From: Pantoea nemavictus
GTDB taxonomy: Bacteria > Pseudomonadota > Gammaproteobacteria > Enterobacterales > Enterobacteriaceae
Reading direction: 5' to 3'
NCBI RefSeq assembly: GCF_037479095.1
Contig: NZ_JBBGZW010000001.1
Location: forward strand, 1,984,001-2,048,000
Length of the DNA: 64,000 bases
A model generated the notes under the pieces. The model worked only from the letters and a program-made list of their open reading frames with translations. It was not told the DNA's origin and did no database searches. Positions 17,917-26,967 of the stretch are shown here, piece by piece. How positions within the stretch are numbered: position 1 is the first letter of the stretch; every line of letters begins with the position of its first letter. The translations under genes and the position numbers were made by a program.

Positions 17917-19113
17917 TTAAGCGATAACGCCCAGCTGCTGACCAATGCGCGTAAAGGCGGCAACTGCGTGTTCCAGCTGTGCCTGTGTATGTCCGGCCGA
18001 AATTTGTGTACGGATACGCGCCTGGCCTTGCGGCACCACCGGATAGAAGAAACCGGTGACGTAAATGCTTTCCTGCTGTAACAGGCTGGCGAATTGCTGC
18101 GCCACTTTGGCATCGCCCAGCATCACGGGAATGATGGCGTGGTCGGCTCCAGCCAGTGTGAAACCGGCGGCGGTCATTTGTTCGCGGAAGAAGCGCGCGT
18201 TTTCCCAGAGTCGCTGGCGTAAACCATCGCCTTCGCTCAGTAACTCCAGCACGCGCAGCGAGGCAGCCACAATCGCCGGCGCCAGTGAGTTGGAGAACAG
18301 GTAAGGGCGCGAGCGCTGGCGTAGCCATTCCACAACCTCTTTCTTCGCTGCCACATAACCACCGGATGCGCCGCCCAGCGCTTTGCCCAGCGTGCCGGTC
18401 AGGATGTCGACGCGGTCCATCACGCCGCAATATTCGTGCGTGCCGCGCCCGGCCGAGCCGACAAAGCCCACTGCATGCGAATCATCAACCATCACCAGTG
18501 CATCGAACTCATCCGCCAGATCGCAAATCCCCTGCAGATTGGCAATCACGCCATCCATAGAAAACACGCCGTCGGTGGCGATTAGGATATGACGCGCGCC
18601 TTTGTCGCGTGCTTCCTGCAAGCGTGCGCGCAGTTCGCGCATGTCATTGTTGGCATAACGATAGCGCTGCGCTTTGCACAGACGCACGCCATCAATGATC
18701 GATGCATGATTGAGTGCATCCGAAATAATCGCGTCTTCCGCGCTGAGCAGCGTTTCAAACAGGCCGCCGTTGGCATCAAAGCAGGAGGAAAACAGAATGG
18801 CGTCTTCCATACCAAGGAATTCGGCTAACTTGTGCTCGAGCTGCTGGTGGATGTCTTGCGTGCCGCAGATAAAGCGCACTGAGGCCATGCCGAAGCCGTG
18901 TGAATCCATGCCGTCTTTTGCCGCCTGGATTAATGCCGGATGATTAGCTAAACCCAAATAGTTATTGGCGCAAAAGTTGATAACGGGCGGACTGTTAGCG
19001 ACGTTAATTTCCGCCTGCTGCGCCGACGTGATGGTGCGTTCTTGTTTGAACAATCCGTCGTGACGTGTTGTCTCAAGCTGTTGACGAATTTGCGAATAAA
19101 ACTGACTGGACAT
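17917..19113 (-). CDS. kbl: 2-amino-3-ketobutyrate CoA ligase (glycine C-acetyltransferase)
   Basis: 398 residues, same as E. coli. PLP enzyme of the alpha-oxoamine synthase family; converts 2-amino-3-ketobutyrate plus CoA to glycine and acetyl-CoA. PLP features are present: [32 protein letters not shown] and the Schiff-base Lys in [13 protein letters not shown] (~245). A GGAG ribosome site precedes the ATG at 19113. Divergent from hldD across 231 bp. Confidence 0.98.
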   Translation of the reverse strand: MSSQFYSQIRQQLETTRHDGLFKQERTITSAQQAEINVANSPPVINFCANNYLGLANHPALIQAAKDGMDSHGFGMASVRFICGTQDIHQQLEHKLAEFLGMEDAILFSSCFDANGGLFETLLSAEDAIISDALNHASIIDGVRLCKAQRYRYANNDMRELRARLQEARDKGARHILIATDGVFSMDGVIANLQGICDLADEFDALVMVDDSHAVGFVGSAGRGTHEYCGVMDRVDILTGTLGKALGGASGGYVAAKKEVVEWLRQRSRPYLFSNSLAPAIVAASLRVLELLSEGDGLRQRLWENARFFREQMTAAGFTLAGADHAIIPVMLGDAKVAQQFASLLQQESIYVTGFFYPVVPQGQARIRTQISAGHTQAQLEHAVAAFTRIGQQLGVIA

Positions 19114-19344
19114 GATTCTGCTCCTCAGATAGCAAAATTTTGGCACATATTACTGATCGAAAAGCGAATAGACGATATTTCAGCCATCAATATCTCGGTT
19201 TTGTAGCATAGTTCACGCTGCGGACAGGATTTGTGCAGCGCTTCCGGAGTCATCTGGCTGCCTGCGTCTGGCTGAAATGTTATGATGTTAGGCATTCGTG
19301 GGTGAAACCTCCTGTTGCACCCCAACTCTTTAAAGGCAAAGCAT

Positions 19345-20277
19345 ATGATTATCGTAACCGGTGGCGCTGGCATGATTGGCAGCAACATTGTTAAAGCGCT
19401 GAACGACCGCGGTCTTACCGACATTTTGGTGGTGGATAATCTGAAGGATGGCACCAAGTTCGTGAATCTGGCCGATCTCGATATCGCTGATTACATGGAT
19501 AAAGAGGAGTTCCTCAGCTACATCATGTCTGGCGAAGATCTGGGTCCAATCGAAGCGGTATTCCATGAAGGTGCTTGCTCGGCAACGACCGAATGGGATG
19601 GCAAGTACATGATGGATAACAACTATCAGTACTCGAAAGATCTGCTGCATTTCTGTCTGGAGCGTGAAATCCCGTTCCTGTACGCCTCTTCTGCCGCGAC
19701 GTACGGTGGCCGCAATGAGAACTTCATCGAAGAGCGCCAGTACGAGCAGCCGCTGAACGTCTACGGCTACTCAAAAATGCTGTTCGATCACTATGTGCGC
19801 CAGATTCTGCCAGAAGCCGAATCACCGGTATGCGGATTCCGTTACTTCAACGTCTATGGTCCGCGTGAAGGTCATAAAGGTGGCATGGCCAGCGTGGCGT
19901 TCCATCTCAATACGCAGATCGGCAATGATGAAAATCCGAAGTTGTTCGAAGGCAGCGATGGCTTCCGCCGCGACTTTATCCATGTCGATGATGTGGTTGC
20001 CGTAAATCTGTGGTGCTGGGAAAACGGCGTATCCGGTATTTATAACTGCGGTACCGGCCGTGCCGAGTCTTTCCAGGAAGTGGCGGATGCGGTGCTGAAC
20101 TTCCATCAGAAAGGCCAGATTGAGTACATTCCATTCCCGGATAAGCTGAAAGGTCGCTATCAGGCGTTTACTCAAGCCGATCTCACTAATCTGCGTGCAG
20201 CCGGTTACGACAAGCCATTTAAAACCGTCGCGCAAGGCGTGGGCGAATACATGGCCTGGCTAAACCGTAGCGTATAA
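19345..20277 (+). CDS. hldD: ADP-L-glycero-D-manno-heptose 6-epimerase
   Basis: 310 residues. Last step of ADP-L-glycero-D-manno-heptose synthesis, feeding WaaC, WaaF and WaaQ. SDR fold with NADP-binding GGAGMIG (6-12), the catalytic Tyr-x3-Lys in YGYSKML (~140) and [14 protein letters not shown]. The ATG at 19345 gives the E. coli N-terminus; GGCAAAG upstream is a modest ribosome site. First gene of hldD-waaF-waaC. Confidence 0.98.
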   Translation: MIIVTGGAGMIGSNIVKALNDRGLTDILVVDNLKDGTKFVNLADLDIADYMDKEEFLSYIMSGEDLGPIEAVFHEGACSATTEWDGKYMMDNNYQYSKDLLHFCLEREIPFLYASSAATYGGRNENFIEERQYEQPLNVYGYSKMLFDHYVRQILPEAESPVCGFRYFNVYGPREGHKGGMASVAFHLNTQIGNDENPKLFEGSDGFRRDFIHVDDVVAVNLWCWENGVSGIYNCGTGRAESFQEVADAVLNFHQKGQIEYIPFPDKLKGRYQAFTQADLTNLRAAGYDKPFKTVAQGVGEYMAWLNRSV

Positions 20278-20294
20278 GGAAAGCGGCTCCAGCG

Positions 20295-21338
20295 ATGAAA
20301 ATTCTGGTTATTGGCCCATCATGGGTCGGCGATATGATGATGTCGCAAAGTCTCTATCGCACGCTCAAGGCTGAGCATCCTGAGGCGGTGATCGATGTGA
20401 TGGCGCCGGCCTGGTGCCGCCCGTTACTGTCGCGCATGCCGGAAGTGAACCAGGCACTGGCGATGCCGCTCGGGCATGGCGCATTAGCGCTGGGTGAGCG
20501 GCACCGTTTGGGGAAAACCCTGCAGGCGAGCGGCTATGACCGCGCCTATGTGTTGCCGAACTCCTTCAAATCAGCGCTGGTGCCGTTTTTTGCCGGAATC
20601 AAACGTCGCACCGGTTGGCGCGGCGAGATGCGTTATGGCGTATTGAATGACGTACGCGTGCTGGATAAAGCGGCGTTTCCGTTGATGGTGGAGCGCTATG
20701 TGGCGCTCAGCTACGACAAACCGCTCGCTTCAGCCCAGCAACTGCCGCAGCCGTTGCTATGGCCGCAACTGCGTGTTGATGACGATGAGAAACGCATGAC
20801 GGCGGCGCAGTTTGCGCTGTCAGCCGATCGTCCGGTCATCGGTTTTTGCCCGGGCGCCGAGTTCGGACCGGCAAAACGCTGGCCGCACTACCATTACGCC
20901 GCGCTGGCAGAACAGTTGATTGGCGAAGGTTATCAGGTGGTGCTGTTCGGTTCGGCGAAAGATCGTGAAACCGGCGATACCATTATTCAAACGCTGCCGG
21001 AAGCGGCACGTGTACATTGCCGCAATCTGGCTGGCGATACGCAACTGGAGCAAGCGGTGATTCTGATGGCGAACTGCGCCGCCGTTGTCAGTAACGATTC
21101 GGGTTTAATGCACATTGCAGCTGCGCTGAATCGTCCACTGGTGGCGCTGTATGGCCCAAGCAGCCCGGATTTCACTCCGCCGTTGTCCCAGCATGCTCGC
21201 ATTATTCGTTTGATCACCGGCTATCATAAAGTCCGCAAAGGCGATGCCGAGCAGGGTTATCACCAAAGCCTGATTGATATTCAGCCGGCGCGTGTTCATC
21301 AGGAATTGAGCGCGTTGCTGCATCCGGTGCAGGAGTAG
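20295..21338 (+). CDS. waaF: lipopolysaccharide heptosyltransferase II
   Basis: 347 residues, GT9. Adds the second L,D-heptose to the inner core from ADP-heptose. N-terminal ILVIGPSWVGDMMM and C-terminal ADP-heptose site CPGAEFGPAKRWP (~180-192), SNDSGLMHIAAAL (~260) and ALYGPSSPDFTPP. It sits 17 nt after hldD and 2 nt before waaC, so the three form an operon. Confidence 0.98.
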   Translation: MKILVIGPSWVGDMMMSQSLYRTLKAEHPEAVIDVMAPAWCRPLLSRMPEVNQALAMPLGHGALALGERHRLGKTLQASGYDRAYVLPNSFKSALVPFFAGIKRRTGWRGEMRYGVLNDVRVLDKAAFPLMVERYVALSYDKPLASAQQLPQPLLWPQLRVDDDEKRMTAAQFALSADRPVIGFCPGAEFGPAKRWPHYHYAALAEQLIGEGYQVVLFGSAKDRETGDTIIQTLPEAARVHCRNLAGDTQLEQAVILMANCAAVVSNDSGLMHIAAALNRPLVALYGPSSPDFTPPLSQHARIIRLITGYHKVRKGDAEQGYHQSLIDIQPARVHQELSALLHPVQE

Positions 21339-21340
21339 AA

Positions 21341-22309
21341 ATGCACGTTTTGATTGTTAAAACCTCCTCGATGGGAGACGTGCTGCATACGTTACCGGCG
21401 CTCACTGATGCGATGCAGGCCATTCCAGGCATTCGGTTCGATTGGGTCGTTGAAGAGAATTTCGCCCAAATCCCGAGCTGGCATCCCGCTGTGGATAAAG
21501 TGTTGCCTGTGGCGATTCGCCGCTGGCGCAAGCATTGGTTTGGCAGCCAGCAGCGTGAAGAGCGCGTGCGCTTCAAGCGGGAACTGCAATCACGTGAATA
21601 TGATGTGGTGCTTGATGCGCAGGGCTTGATCAAAAGCGCCGCGCTGGTCACACGTCTGGCAAAAGGTGAGAAACACGGCCAGGACAGCCGCAGTGCACGC
21701 GAGCCTTTTGCTAGCTGGTGGTACGACAAGCGTCATGAAATCGACAAGCAACAGCATGCCGTAGAACGCACGCGTGAGCTGTTTGCTAAGAGCCTCGGCT
21801 ATGCAAAGCCCGCCACCCAGGGTGACTACGCCATTGCCGATCATTTCCTGTCAACGCTGCCGCATGATGCGCAGCCCTATCTGGTGTTTCTGCACGCGAC
21901 CACGCGCGACAACAAACATTGGCCGGAATCACACTGGCGCGAGTTGATCGAATTAGTGCAGCCAACGGGCCTGCGCATAAAGTTGCCGTGGGGCGCAGAG
22001 CACGAGCATCAGCGCGCGCAGCGCCTGGCGGAAGGCTTTGAACATGTTGAGGTGCTGCCGAAATTAACCCTTGAGCAGGTAGCGCAGCAATTAGCAGGCG
22101 CGCGTGCGGTGGTTTCGGTGGATACCGGTTTAAGTCATCTGACCGCAGCGCTGGACCGCCCAAATATCACGTTATTTGGGCCGACCGATCCGGGATTGAT
22201 TGGCGGATATGGTAAGAACCAGCATGAACTACAGCCTGCACATGGTCACAGCATGGCGGATATTCAGGCTGCGGATGTCGCGGTGATGATGAAAAAATTA
22301 GCGGTATAA
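21341..22309 (+). CDS. waaC: lipopolysaccharide heptosyltransferase I
   Basis: 322 residues, GT9. Adds the first heptose to Kdo2-lipid A. VLIVKTSSMGDVLHTLPAL at the N-terminus (with Asp13 as the probable base), HATTRDNKHWPE (~180), and VDTGLSHLTAALDRPNITLFGPT (~262-284). The last codons form one arm of a strong bidirectional terminator. Confidence 0.98.
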   Translation: MHVLIVKTSSMGDVLHTLPALTDAMQAIPGIRFDWVVEENFAQIPSWHPAVDKVLPVAIRRWRKHWFGSQQREERVRFKRELQSREYDVVLDAQGLIKSAALVTRLAKGEKHGQDSRSAREPFASWWYDKRHEIDKQQHAVERTRELFAKSLGYAKPATQGDYAIADHFLSTLPHDAQPYLVFLHATTRDNKHWPESHWRELIELVQPTGLRIKLPWGAEHEHQRAQRLAEGFEHVEVLPKLTLEQVAQQLAGARAVVSVDTGLSHLTAALDRPNITLFGPTDPGLIGGYGKNQHELQPAHGHSMADIQAADVAVMMKKLAV

Positions 22310-22324
22310 GTTTATACCGCTAAT
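22297..22324. terminator. bidirectional terminator overlapping the waaC stop
   Basis: A 13-bp perfect inverted repeat, ATTAGCGGTATAA (22297-22309) and TTATACCGCTAAT (22312-22324), with A residues before and TTTT after. The left arm includes the waaC stop codon; the convergent deacetylase gene ends at 22330. Confidence 0.85.
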
Positions 22325-22329
22325 CATTT

Positions 22330-23301
22330 TCAGCGCTGTTGGCTTCCTCTCTTCAATAGCGCGTACTCCGTCAACGTCATACCCTGAGTACGTGATTGTA
22401 ACCAGCTGAAAAGCTCCGTTAAATCAGCGTAAAGCTGCTCAATGTCAGCCTCATTTTTAAATGTAGGGCTGCCATCGGGCATGAATTCTGATGAATGCAG
22501 CATGAATTCGATATAATCATTTCCCTGGCTGAGCGTCTGCAGGGCCACCTGCTTCATCTGTGCCACATTGCCGCCCACTGGTCGTAGCCAGTTGACGGAC
22601 GGACCGCGTTTTTTGCCGCGCAAGCCATTCCACACTTTTTTGAGCTGGTTAGTTAAAGCGCCATAGCGGTACTGAATGCTCATTGGCAGCTCTAACAGCG
22701 AGCTGCCGCCCTCTCGAGAAATATCATTGATATCAATATAATAAGCATGATCGGGGAAACAACTGTAATCGGTGCCGCCTTTACCTTGCGGCGCGCCAGG
22801 TGAATTGCGCCAATCCACGCGCGGTGTAACGGAGCAATCAACTAAATAGCCGTTGTCGATCAGAGCACGCGCGTAAACTTCATCAAAAGCCCAGCGTCCG
22901 GCACGATGACTGGTCATCTTCCGTTGAAAAGCGCTTTCCAGTAAATCGGTCATGTAAGCGACTTTATCGCGCAGGATATTTTCAGGAAATTCAATCAAGT
23001 AAGGCTGAAAGCGCCAGTCATCATCGGTCAGCGCATAGTGCGGTGGGCTATACCATGCGTGCAGATGCATGCCAATTTCACCCTGTCCGCGCGCCACCAA
23101 GTCACGGCCAAATTCAACATAAGCAGGATCGCTCGCCATTTCGTAATTGGTCAGCCAGGTAGGTTTAAAACCATATTTCTCACACAGCGACTGAAAACGC
23201 GGCAAGAATTGAACATTATGCGTGGTAACCTTGCCGCTGCGATTGCGCCACAGGTTATCTCCTTCTGTATCAAGAGTGATTAAAAACGCAGGCTTATCCA
23301 T
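22330..23301 (-). CDS. wabN: LPS-core polysaccharide deacetylase (WabN-like)
   Basis: 323 residues. NodB-type deacetylase: FLITLDTEGDN supplies the acidic motif, GMHLHAW the His ligands, SHRAGRW the Arg motif, and FMLHSSEFMP the C-terminal His. Its length, its place inside the waa locus and remembered sequence resemblance point to WabN, which in Klebsiella and Serratia N-deacetylates a core GlcNAc to GlcN after WabH acts. It is the only core gene on the minus strand, in a gap between waaC and the next transferases, so it has its own promoter. The exact substrate here is inference. Confidence 0.78.
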   Translation of the reverse strand: MDKPAFLITLDTEGDNLWRNRSGKVTTHNVQFLPRFQSLCEKYGFKPTWLTNYEMASDPAYVEFGRDLVARGQGEIGMHLHAWYSPPHYALTDDDWRFQPYLIEFPENILRDKVAYMTDLLESAFQRKMTSHRAGRWAFDEVYARALIDNGYLVDCSVTPRVDWRNSPGAPQGKGGTDYSCFPDHAYYIDINDISREGGSSLLELPMSIQYRYGALTNQLKKVWNGLRGKKRGPSVNWLRPVGGNVAQMKQVALQTLSQGNDYIEFMLHSSEFMPDGSPTFKNEADIEQLYADLTELFSWLQSRTQGMTLTEYALLKRGSQQR

Positions 23302-23601
23302 AACTTATCCGGTAATATGAGCACTTTCTAGCCGCTATGGTACGCAAGCCAATGAATGAGGGCAAACATTTCATCTGGCGTGTTCCAGTAGATGTTGGTA
23401 GCAGTATAAGGTCGTTTAAACTAGTCTAATTTAGACTGCATATGCCTACGGCTGCGCGAATGCTCACCTTAAGGCCAATGCGTAATGTCTGAAGCTAAAA
23501 TATATCTAATAAATTGATTTATCTTATATTCAGTCCTGTTTTCTCAGGGGATGATAGTTGTTTTGTCATACAAAACAGGCTGGCGATTAGGAGCAAAGAA
23601 T
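23302..23601. other. AT-rich divergent intergenic region, LPS core operon leader
   Basis: Three hundred bases without a gene between wabN (minus) and the first transferase (plus). It contains a JUMPstart-like segment (23386-23410), a perfect 15-bp palindrome AGTCTAATTTAGACT (23423-23437), and an AT-rich run near 23500-23530 that could hold the promoter. No confident -35/-10 pair was identified. Confidence 0.7.
23386..23410 (+). promoter_or_regulatory. JUMPstart/ops-like leader element (candidate)
   Basis: The segment begins CAGTAGATGTTGGTAGCAGT and continues ATAAG. It resembles the first half of JUMPstart, which contains TGGTAGC-N-GTTAAG in enterobacterial polysaccharide operons controlled by RfaH. 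The second half with GGCGGTAG is not recognisable. Its place ~200 nt before the first core transferase gene fits an RfaH-read leader, but the match is partial. Confidence 0.35.
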
Positions 23602-24744
23602 TTGTCGAAGCGCATTCTGATGGTGATTGATGGCCTGCCGGGCGGTGGGGCCGAAAAAGTCGTCCTCACACTGGCAGAAGGTTTTATAAGCCAGGGACAT
23701 CGGGTGTCGCTCTTCTCCTTGCGCAAGGTATGTGAATACCCTATTCCTGCTGGCGTAGATTATCAGATCGTAATTGATGAAAGTTCACGTCCCTGGCGCA
23801 AGCTGACTGAAACTCATCGTCGCGCGCATTTACTTGATGAAGCTGTGCGTCAAAGCGAAGCGTTGCACGGAAAATTCGACCTGGTACTGTCTAATCTTCA
23901 CAAAACCGATCGCATTGTTCGCTATGCGCGTGCACTGGATGCGAGTAAAACCTGGTATTGCCTGCACGGTGTTTTCTCAGCCTCTTATCTTGCTCGTAAA
24001 TCAGGCTTCTCTTTGTGGCTCAAACGCCTGAAGATTCGCAATACTTATCATCACAAGCAGCTTATCGGTGTCTCACAATATGTGATTGATGATGTTATCC
24101 AGAACATTGGCGTGAAGCCCCGCAAAGCGCAGGTGATCTTTAACCCGTTCGATTTCGATCTTATTTCCCGTCTGGCCGCAGAACCTTGCCCTTTAGCAGA
24201 GAGTAATTTTGTCCTTCATGTAGGACGCTTTCATGAAACGAAGCGTCACGATCGTTTGCTTGCCGCCTATGCTCAGAGTGGCATCACTGCTCCACTGGTT
24301 TTATTGGGTCAGGGAAGCGAAAAAATCACGGAAAGATTACGCCAGCAGGCCTCTGATTTAGGCATAGCGGAGCGCGTACGTTTTGAAGGTTTTCATAAAA
24401 ATCCTTATCCGTGGATCCGGCATGCCCGTTTGTTAGTGGTGAGTTCAGACAGCGAAGGATTTGGTAATGTGTTGATCGAAGCCTTAAGCTGCGGCACGCC
24501 TGTGGTAAGTACACGCTGCCCCGGTGCACCCTCGACGATTATGAGCGGTGACCTTGCGCGTGGGCTGGCTGATATGAATGTTGATTCATTGGCGCAGAAA
24601 ATGCGCGAGATTTATGTCGCTCCGCCTGAGTTGCAACATCTTGACTTAAGCATTTATAGTCTCAACGTTATTTGTCAGCAGTATTTGCGACTGGCAGAAA
24701 TGGAAGAGCCCGCATTTATAGGCACTCAGCACGTTTCAGGTTAA
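23602..24744 (+). CDS. LPS core glycosyltransferase family 4 (WabH-like candidate)
   Basis: 380 residues from a TTG start at 23602. AGGAG at 23589-23593 sits 8 nt before this TTG, and the protein then begins MSKRILMVIDGLPGGGAEKV, a typical GT4 start; the ATG at 23551 would add 17 unrelated residues and lacks a ribosome site. C-terminal GT-B motifs: HVGRFHETKRHDRLL (~205), LLGQGSEK, and EX7E in SSDSEGFGNVLIEAL (~290). Next to a WabN-like deacetylase it could be WabH (GlcNAc transferase), but this is not proven. GC content is lower than in hldD-waaFC. Confidence 0.8.
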   Translation: MSKRILMVIDGLPGGGAEKVVLTLAEGFISQGHRVSLFSLRKVCEYPIPAGVDYQIVIDESSRPWRKLTETHRRAHLLDEAVRQSEALHGKFDLVLSNLHKTDRIVRYARALDASKTWYCLHGVFSASYLARKSGFSLWLKRLKIRNTYHHKQLIGVSQYVIDDVIQNIGVKPRKAQVIFNPFDFDLISRLAAEPCPLAESNFVLHVGRFHETKRHDRLLAAYAQSGITAPLVLLGQGSEKITERLRQQASDLGIAERVRFEGFHKNPYPWIRHARLLVVSSDSEGFGNVLIEALSCGTPVVSTRCPGAPSTIMSGDLARGLADMNVDSLAQKMREIYVAPPELQHLDLSIYSLNVICQQYLRLAEMEEPAFIGTQHVSG

Positions 24745-24753
24745 CAGGTCCCC

Positions 24754-25896
24754 TTGTCGGTGTGGCCGTATCATGGGGATAGATCGTTGACGTATGTAAT
24801 TCTCTTTTTACTTTTTTTTCCGGTCAAATGGGTGATGAAAATCTTCCATGGCCGAACCGGTAAAAATCTGGTAATTCAAACAGCTAAGATCGGTGATTTC
24901 ATTAATATCACTCCGCTATTAACCCATCTGGGGAAAAGCGATGCGCTATTGAGCAAAAGCGTTGCTGCACTTGCAACTCGTGATAACACGTTGGAAAAAA
25001 TCTGGTATATCGAAGAATATCGCTCTGGCTTAGTTAAAAAGATGAAGTTGGTGTGGCAGCTGCTCAACCGCTACGACAATATCTATCTATTACATCCTAC
25101 CAATCTCAATTTGTTTATTGCCGCCTGCTGCAATGCCAGCAACAAACAGTTTCTTTCCAGCTATCGGCGCAAAGGCTATCAGGGCCTGTTTTATCTCACC
25201 ACAAGCGGTGTAGTAGAGCATGAGAAACATACCCTTACGCTGGAGAACTATCTAAAACTCGCCGATCGCTCTTTCACCAAAGAGAGCTACCCGAAGCACG
25301 CGACGCAACCACTTTGGCAACCTAACTCACTGCCGGCTGAGATATTCCAGCATGATGGCATTCGCATTGGTATCAGTATCACTGCAGGCAATCAGGCAAA
25401 AACTATCCCACCGATGATTTGGCAGCGACTTTTTGACCACTTAAGCGACTTGCCTTGCCAGTTTTATGCCTTTGGCGCGCCGAATGAACAATCACGTCTG
25501 CAGGAGCTGTATAAAGTTGTCGGCGTGCGCGAGAACCTGATTAGTTTAGTCGGTAAAGTGCCACTGGAAGACGTACCGGCTGCAATTAGCGAGATGGATT
25601 TCTATATCGCCTCAGATTCTGGCAATGTCTATATTGCTGACGCGCAGAACGTCCCGATCATTTTGATTTATGGCCCATGTTGTGTCGAAGAACAGCGTCC
25701 CCTTGGCGATGTGTTGCTGATCGGGCCAAATCATATTGCGCCTTCATCGTTTGTTTTCGCGGCGCAATACAAATTTATGCACCCCACTGAACAGCTATTT
25801 GAACTGGATCAGCGGAAGTTGAAAGATATCCATGATTTTATATCCGCAAGGCAACAGCAACGCCTCGCGCGACGGACGAATACAAAAACAGCATGA
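24754..25896 (+). CDS. glycosyltransferase family 9 (heptosyltransferase-like) protein
   Basis: Up to 380 residues. A hydrophobic N-terminal segment (LTYVILFLLFFPVKWVMKI) precedes a GT9-type body: NLVIQTAKIGDFINITPLL (~42), GISITAGNQAKTIPPMIW (~208), IASDSGNVYIADAQNVPIILIYGP (~288-311). Starts are ambiguous: TTG at 24754 or TTG at 24787, the latter with GGGGA 7 nt upstream. A run of eight T (24812-24819) lies in the first codons. The stop overlaps the next gene (ATGA). Probably adds a heptose or another sugar to the outer core; substrate unknown. Confidence 0.78.
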   Translation: MSVWPYHGDRSLTYVILFLLFFPVKWVMKIFHGRTGKNLVIQTAKIGDFINITPLLTHLGKSDALLSKSVAALATRDNTLEKIWYIEEYRSGLVKKMKLVWQLLNRYDNIYLLHPTNLNLFIAACCNASNKQFLSSYRRKGYQGLFYLTTSGVVEHEKHTLTLENYLKLADRSFTKESYPKHATQPLWQPNSLPAEIFQHDGIRIGISITAGNQAKTIPPMIWQRLFDHLSDLPCQFYAFGAPNEQSRLQELYKVVGVRENLISLVGKVPLEDVPAAISEMDFYIASDSGNVYIADAQNVPIILIYGPCCVEEQRPLGDVLLIGPNHIAPSSFVFAAQYKFMHPTEQLFELDQRKLKDIHDFISARQQQRLARRTNTKTA

Positions 25897-26894
25897 TCAT
25901 GCAGCCAGAAAAATCATCCCCATTACTTAGCCTCATCATTCCCATGTTCAACGCAGGCAGCGATTTTGCTGCCTGTATGCAGTCGCTATTAGCACAAACA
26001 TTAACCTCGCTGGAAATCATCATCGTCGATGATGGTTCCACTGACGGTTCGGGTGCCCGTGCTGACGCTTATGCGCAGCAATACCAACATGTTGAGGTCA
26101 TCCACCAGGCCAATGGCGGCGTATCACGCGCCCGCAATGCCGGCTTAGCATTGGCACGTGGCAAGTATGTTTCGTTTCCGGATGCTGACGACACCATGGA
26201 TCCGGCGATGTATCAAACGCTGGTTGAGATGGCAGAACGCGATAATCTCGATGCCGCACAGTGCAATGCGGAGTGGTTTTTTAAAGCCAGCCAGCAAGTG
26301 AAACCTCTGATTCCGCTCGATCGCCTGACCAGCACCGAGGTGCTGAGCGGTCCAGAGTGGCTCAACAAAGCGCTGCAAACGCATCGTTATATGCATGTGG
26401 TGTGGTTAGGAATTTACCGCCGCGAATTAATCGAACAGATAAAACTCGATTTTGAGCCAGGCCTGCACCATCAGGACATTCCCTGGACCACCGAGTTCAT
26501 GCTGAACGCTAAACGGGTGCGCTATACCGACCAGGTGCTGTATTGCTATTACATGCATGATGCCTCTATCAGCAACCGTAAGCGCACCGGTCAGCGCAAC
26601 GTGGAGTATCAGCGCCATTACCTGAAAATTGCGCAATTACTGGAAGAGATCAATGCACGCTATCGCCATAAAGTGAAAATCTACCCGGCGTTTCACTATC
26701 AGATTACCCATGAGGCACTCAGCGTTTGTCACTGTATTCGCCGTGAGCCCGACGAGTCCGCACGCCAGGCGATGATTGCAGACCTGTTTGCCACGCAAAC
26801 GCACAAACGCATGTTGCGTAACGCGCGCGGCGTACAGCAGTGGTATCAGCTGCTGTTATGGCTGAGCCGGATTTATCGCTGGCGCAGGAAATAA
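25893..26894 (+). CDS. waaH: UDP-glucuronate:LPS(HepIII) glycosyltransferase WaaH
   Basis: 333 residues, GT2 (GT-A). N-terminal nucleotide site IIIVDDGSTDGS (~42-53) and metal motif FPDADD (~92). The C-terminal half (LHHQDIPWTTEFM, QRHYLKI, KIYPAFHYQITHEAL) matches what I recall of E. coli WaaH/YibD, which adds glucuronic acid to the third heptose, replacing phosphate, and is PhoB-induced. In E. coli waaH is next to yibQ; here it lies inside the core operon, immediately before waaQ, whose heptose it modifies. It overlaps the previous gene by 4 nt; a second ATG at 25899 is also possible. Confidence 0.85.
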   Translation: MIMQPEKSSPLLSLIIPMFNAGSDFAACMQSLLAQTLTSLEIIIVDDGSTDGSGARADAYAQQYQHVEVIHQANGGVSRARNAGLALARGKYVSFPDADDTMDPAMYQTLVEMAERDNLDAAQCNAEWFFKASQQVKPLIPLDRLTSTEVLSGPEWLNKALQTHRYMHVVWLGIYRRELIEQIKLDFEPGLHHQDIPWTTEFMLNAKRVRYTDQVLYCYYMHDASISNRKRTGQRNVEYQRHYLKIAQLLEEINARYRHKVKIYPAFHYQITHEALSVCHCIRREPDESARQAMIADLFATQTHKRMLRNARGVQQWYQLLLWLSRIYRWRRK

Positions 26895-26967
26895 GCGCTA
26901 CGCCTGGCTTTCACGCCTGTGGGGTTTGCCCTACAATCAGCTGACTGAATTCTGAGATCATTTGAGT

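Noticed and set aside
17906-18430. N-terminal extension of tdh of about 175 codons
   Set aside because: It overlaps kbl on the same strand in another frame; Tdh homology begins exactly at the ATG at 17905.
26909-26937. Promoter TTTCAC-N17-TACAAT before waaQ
   Set aside because: The -10 is acceptable, but the -35 matches TTGACA at only two positions, so it was not listed as a feature.
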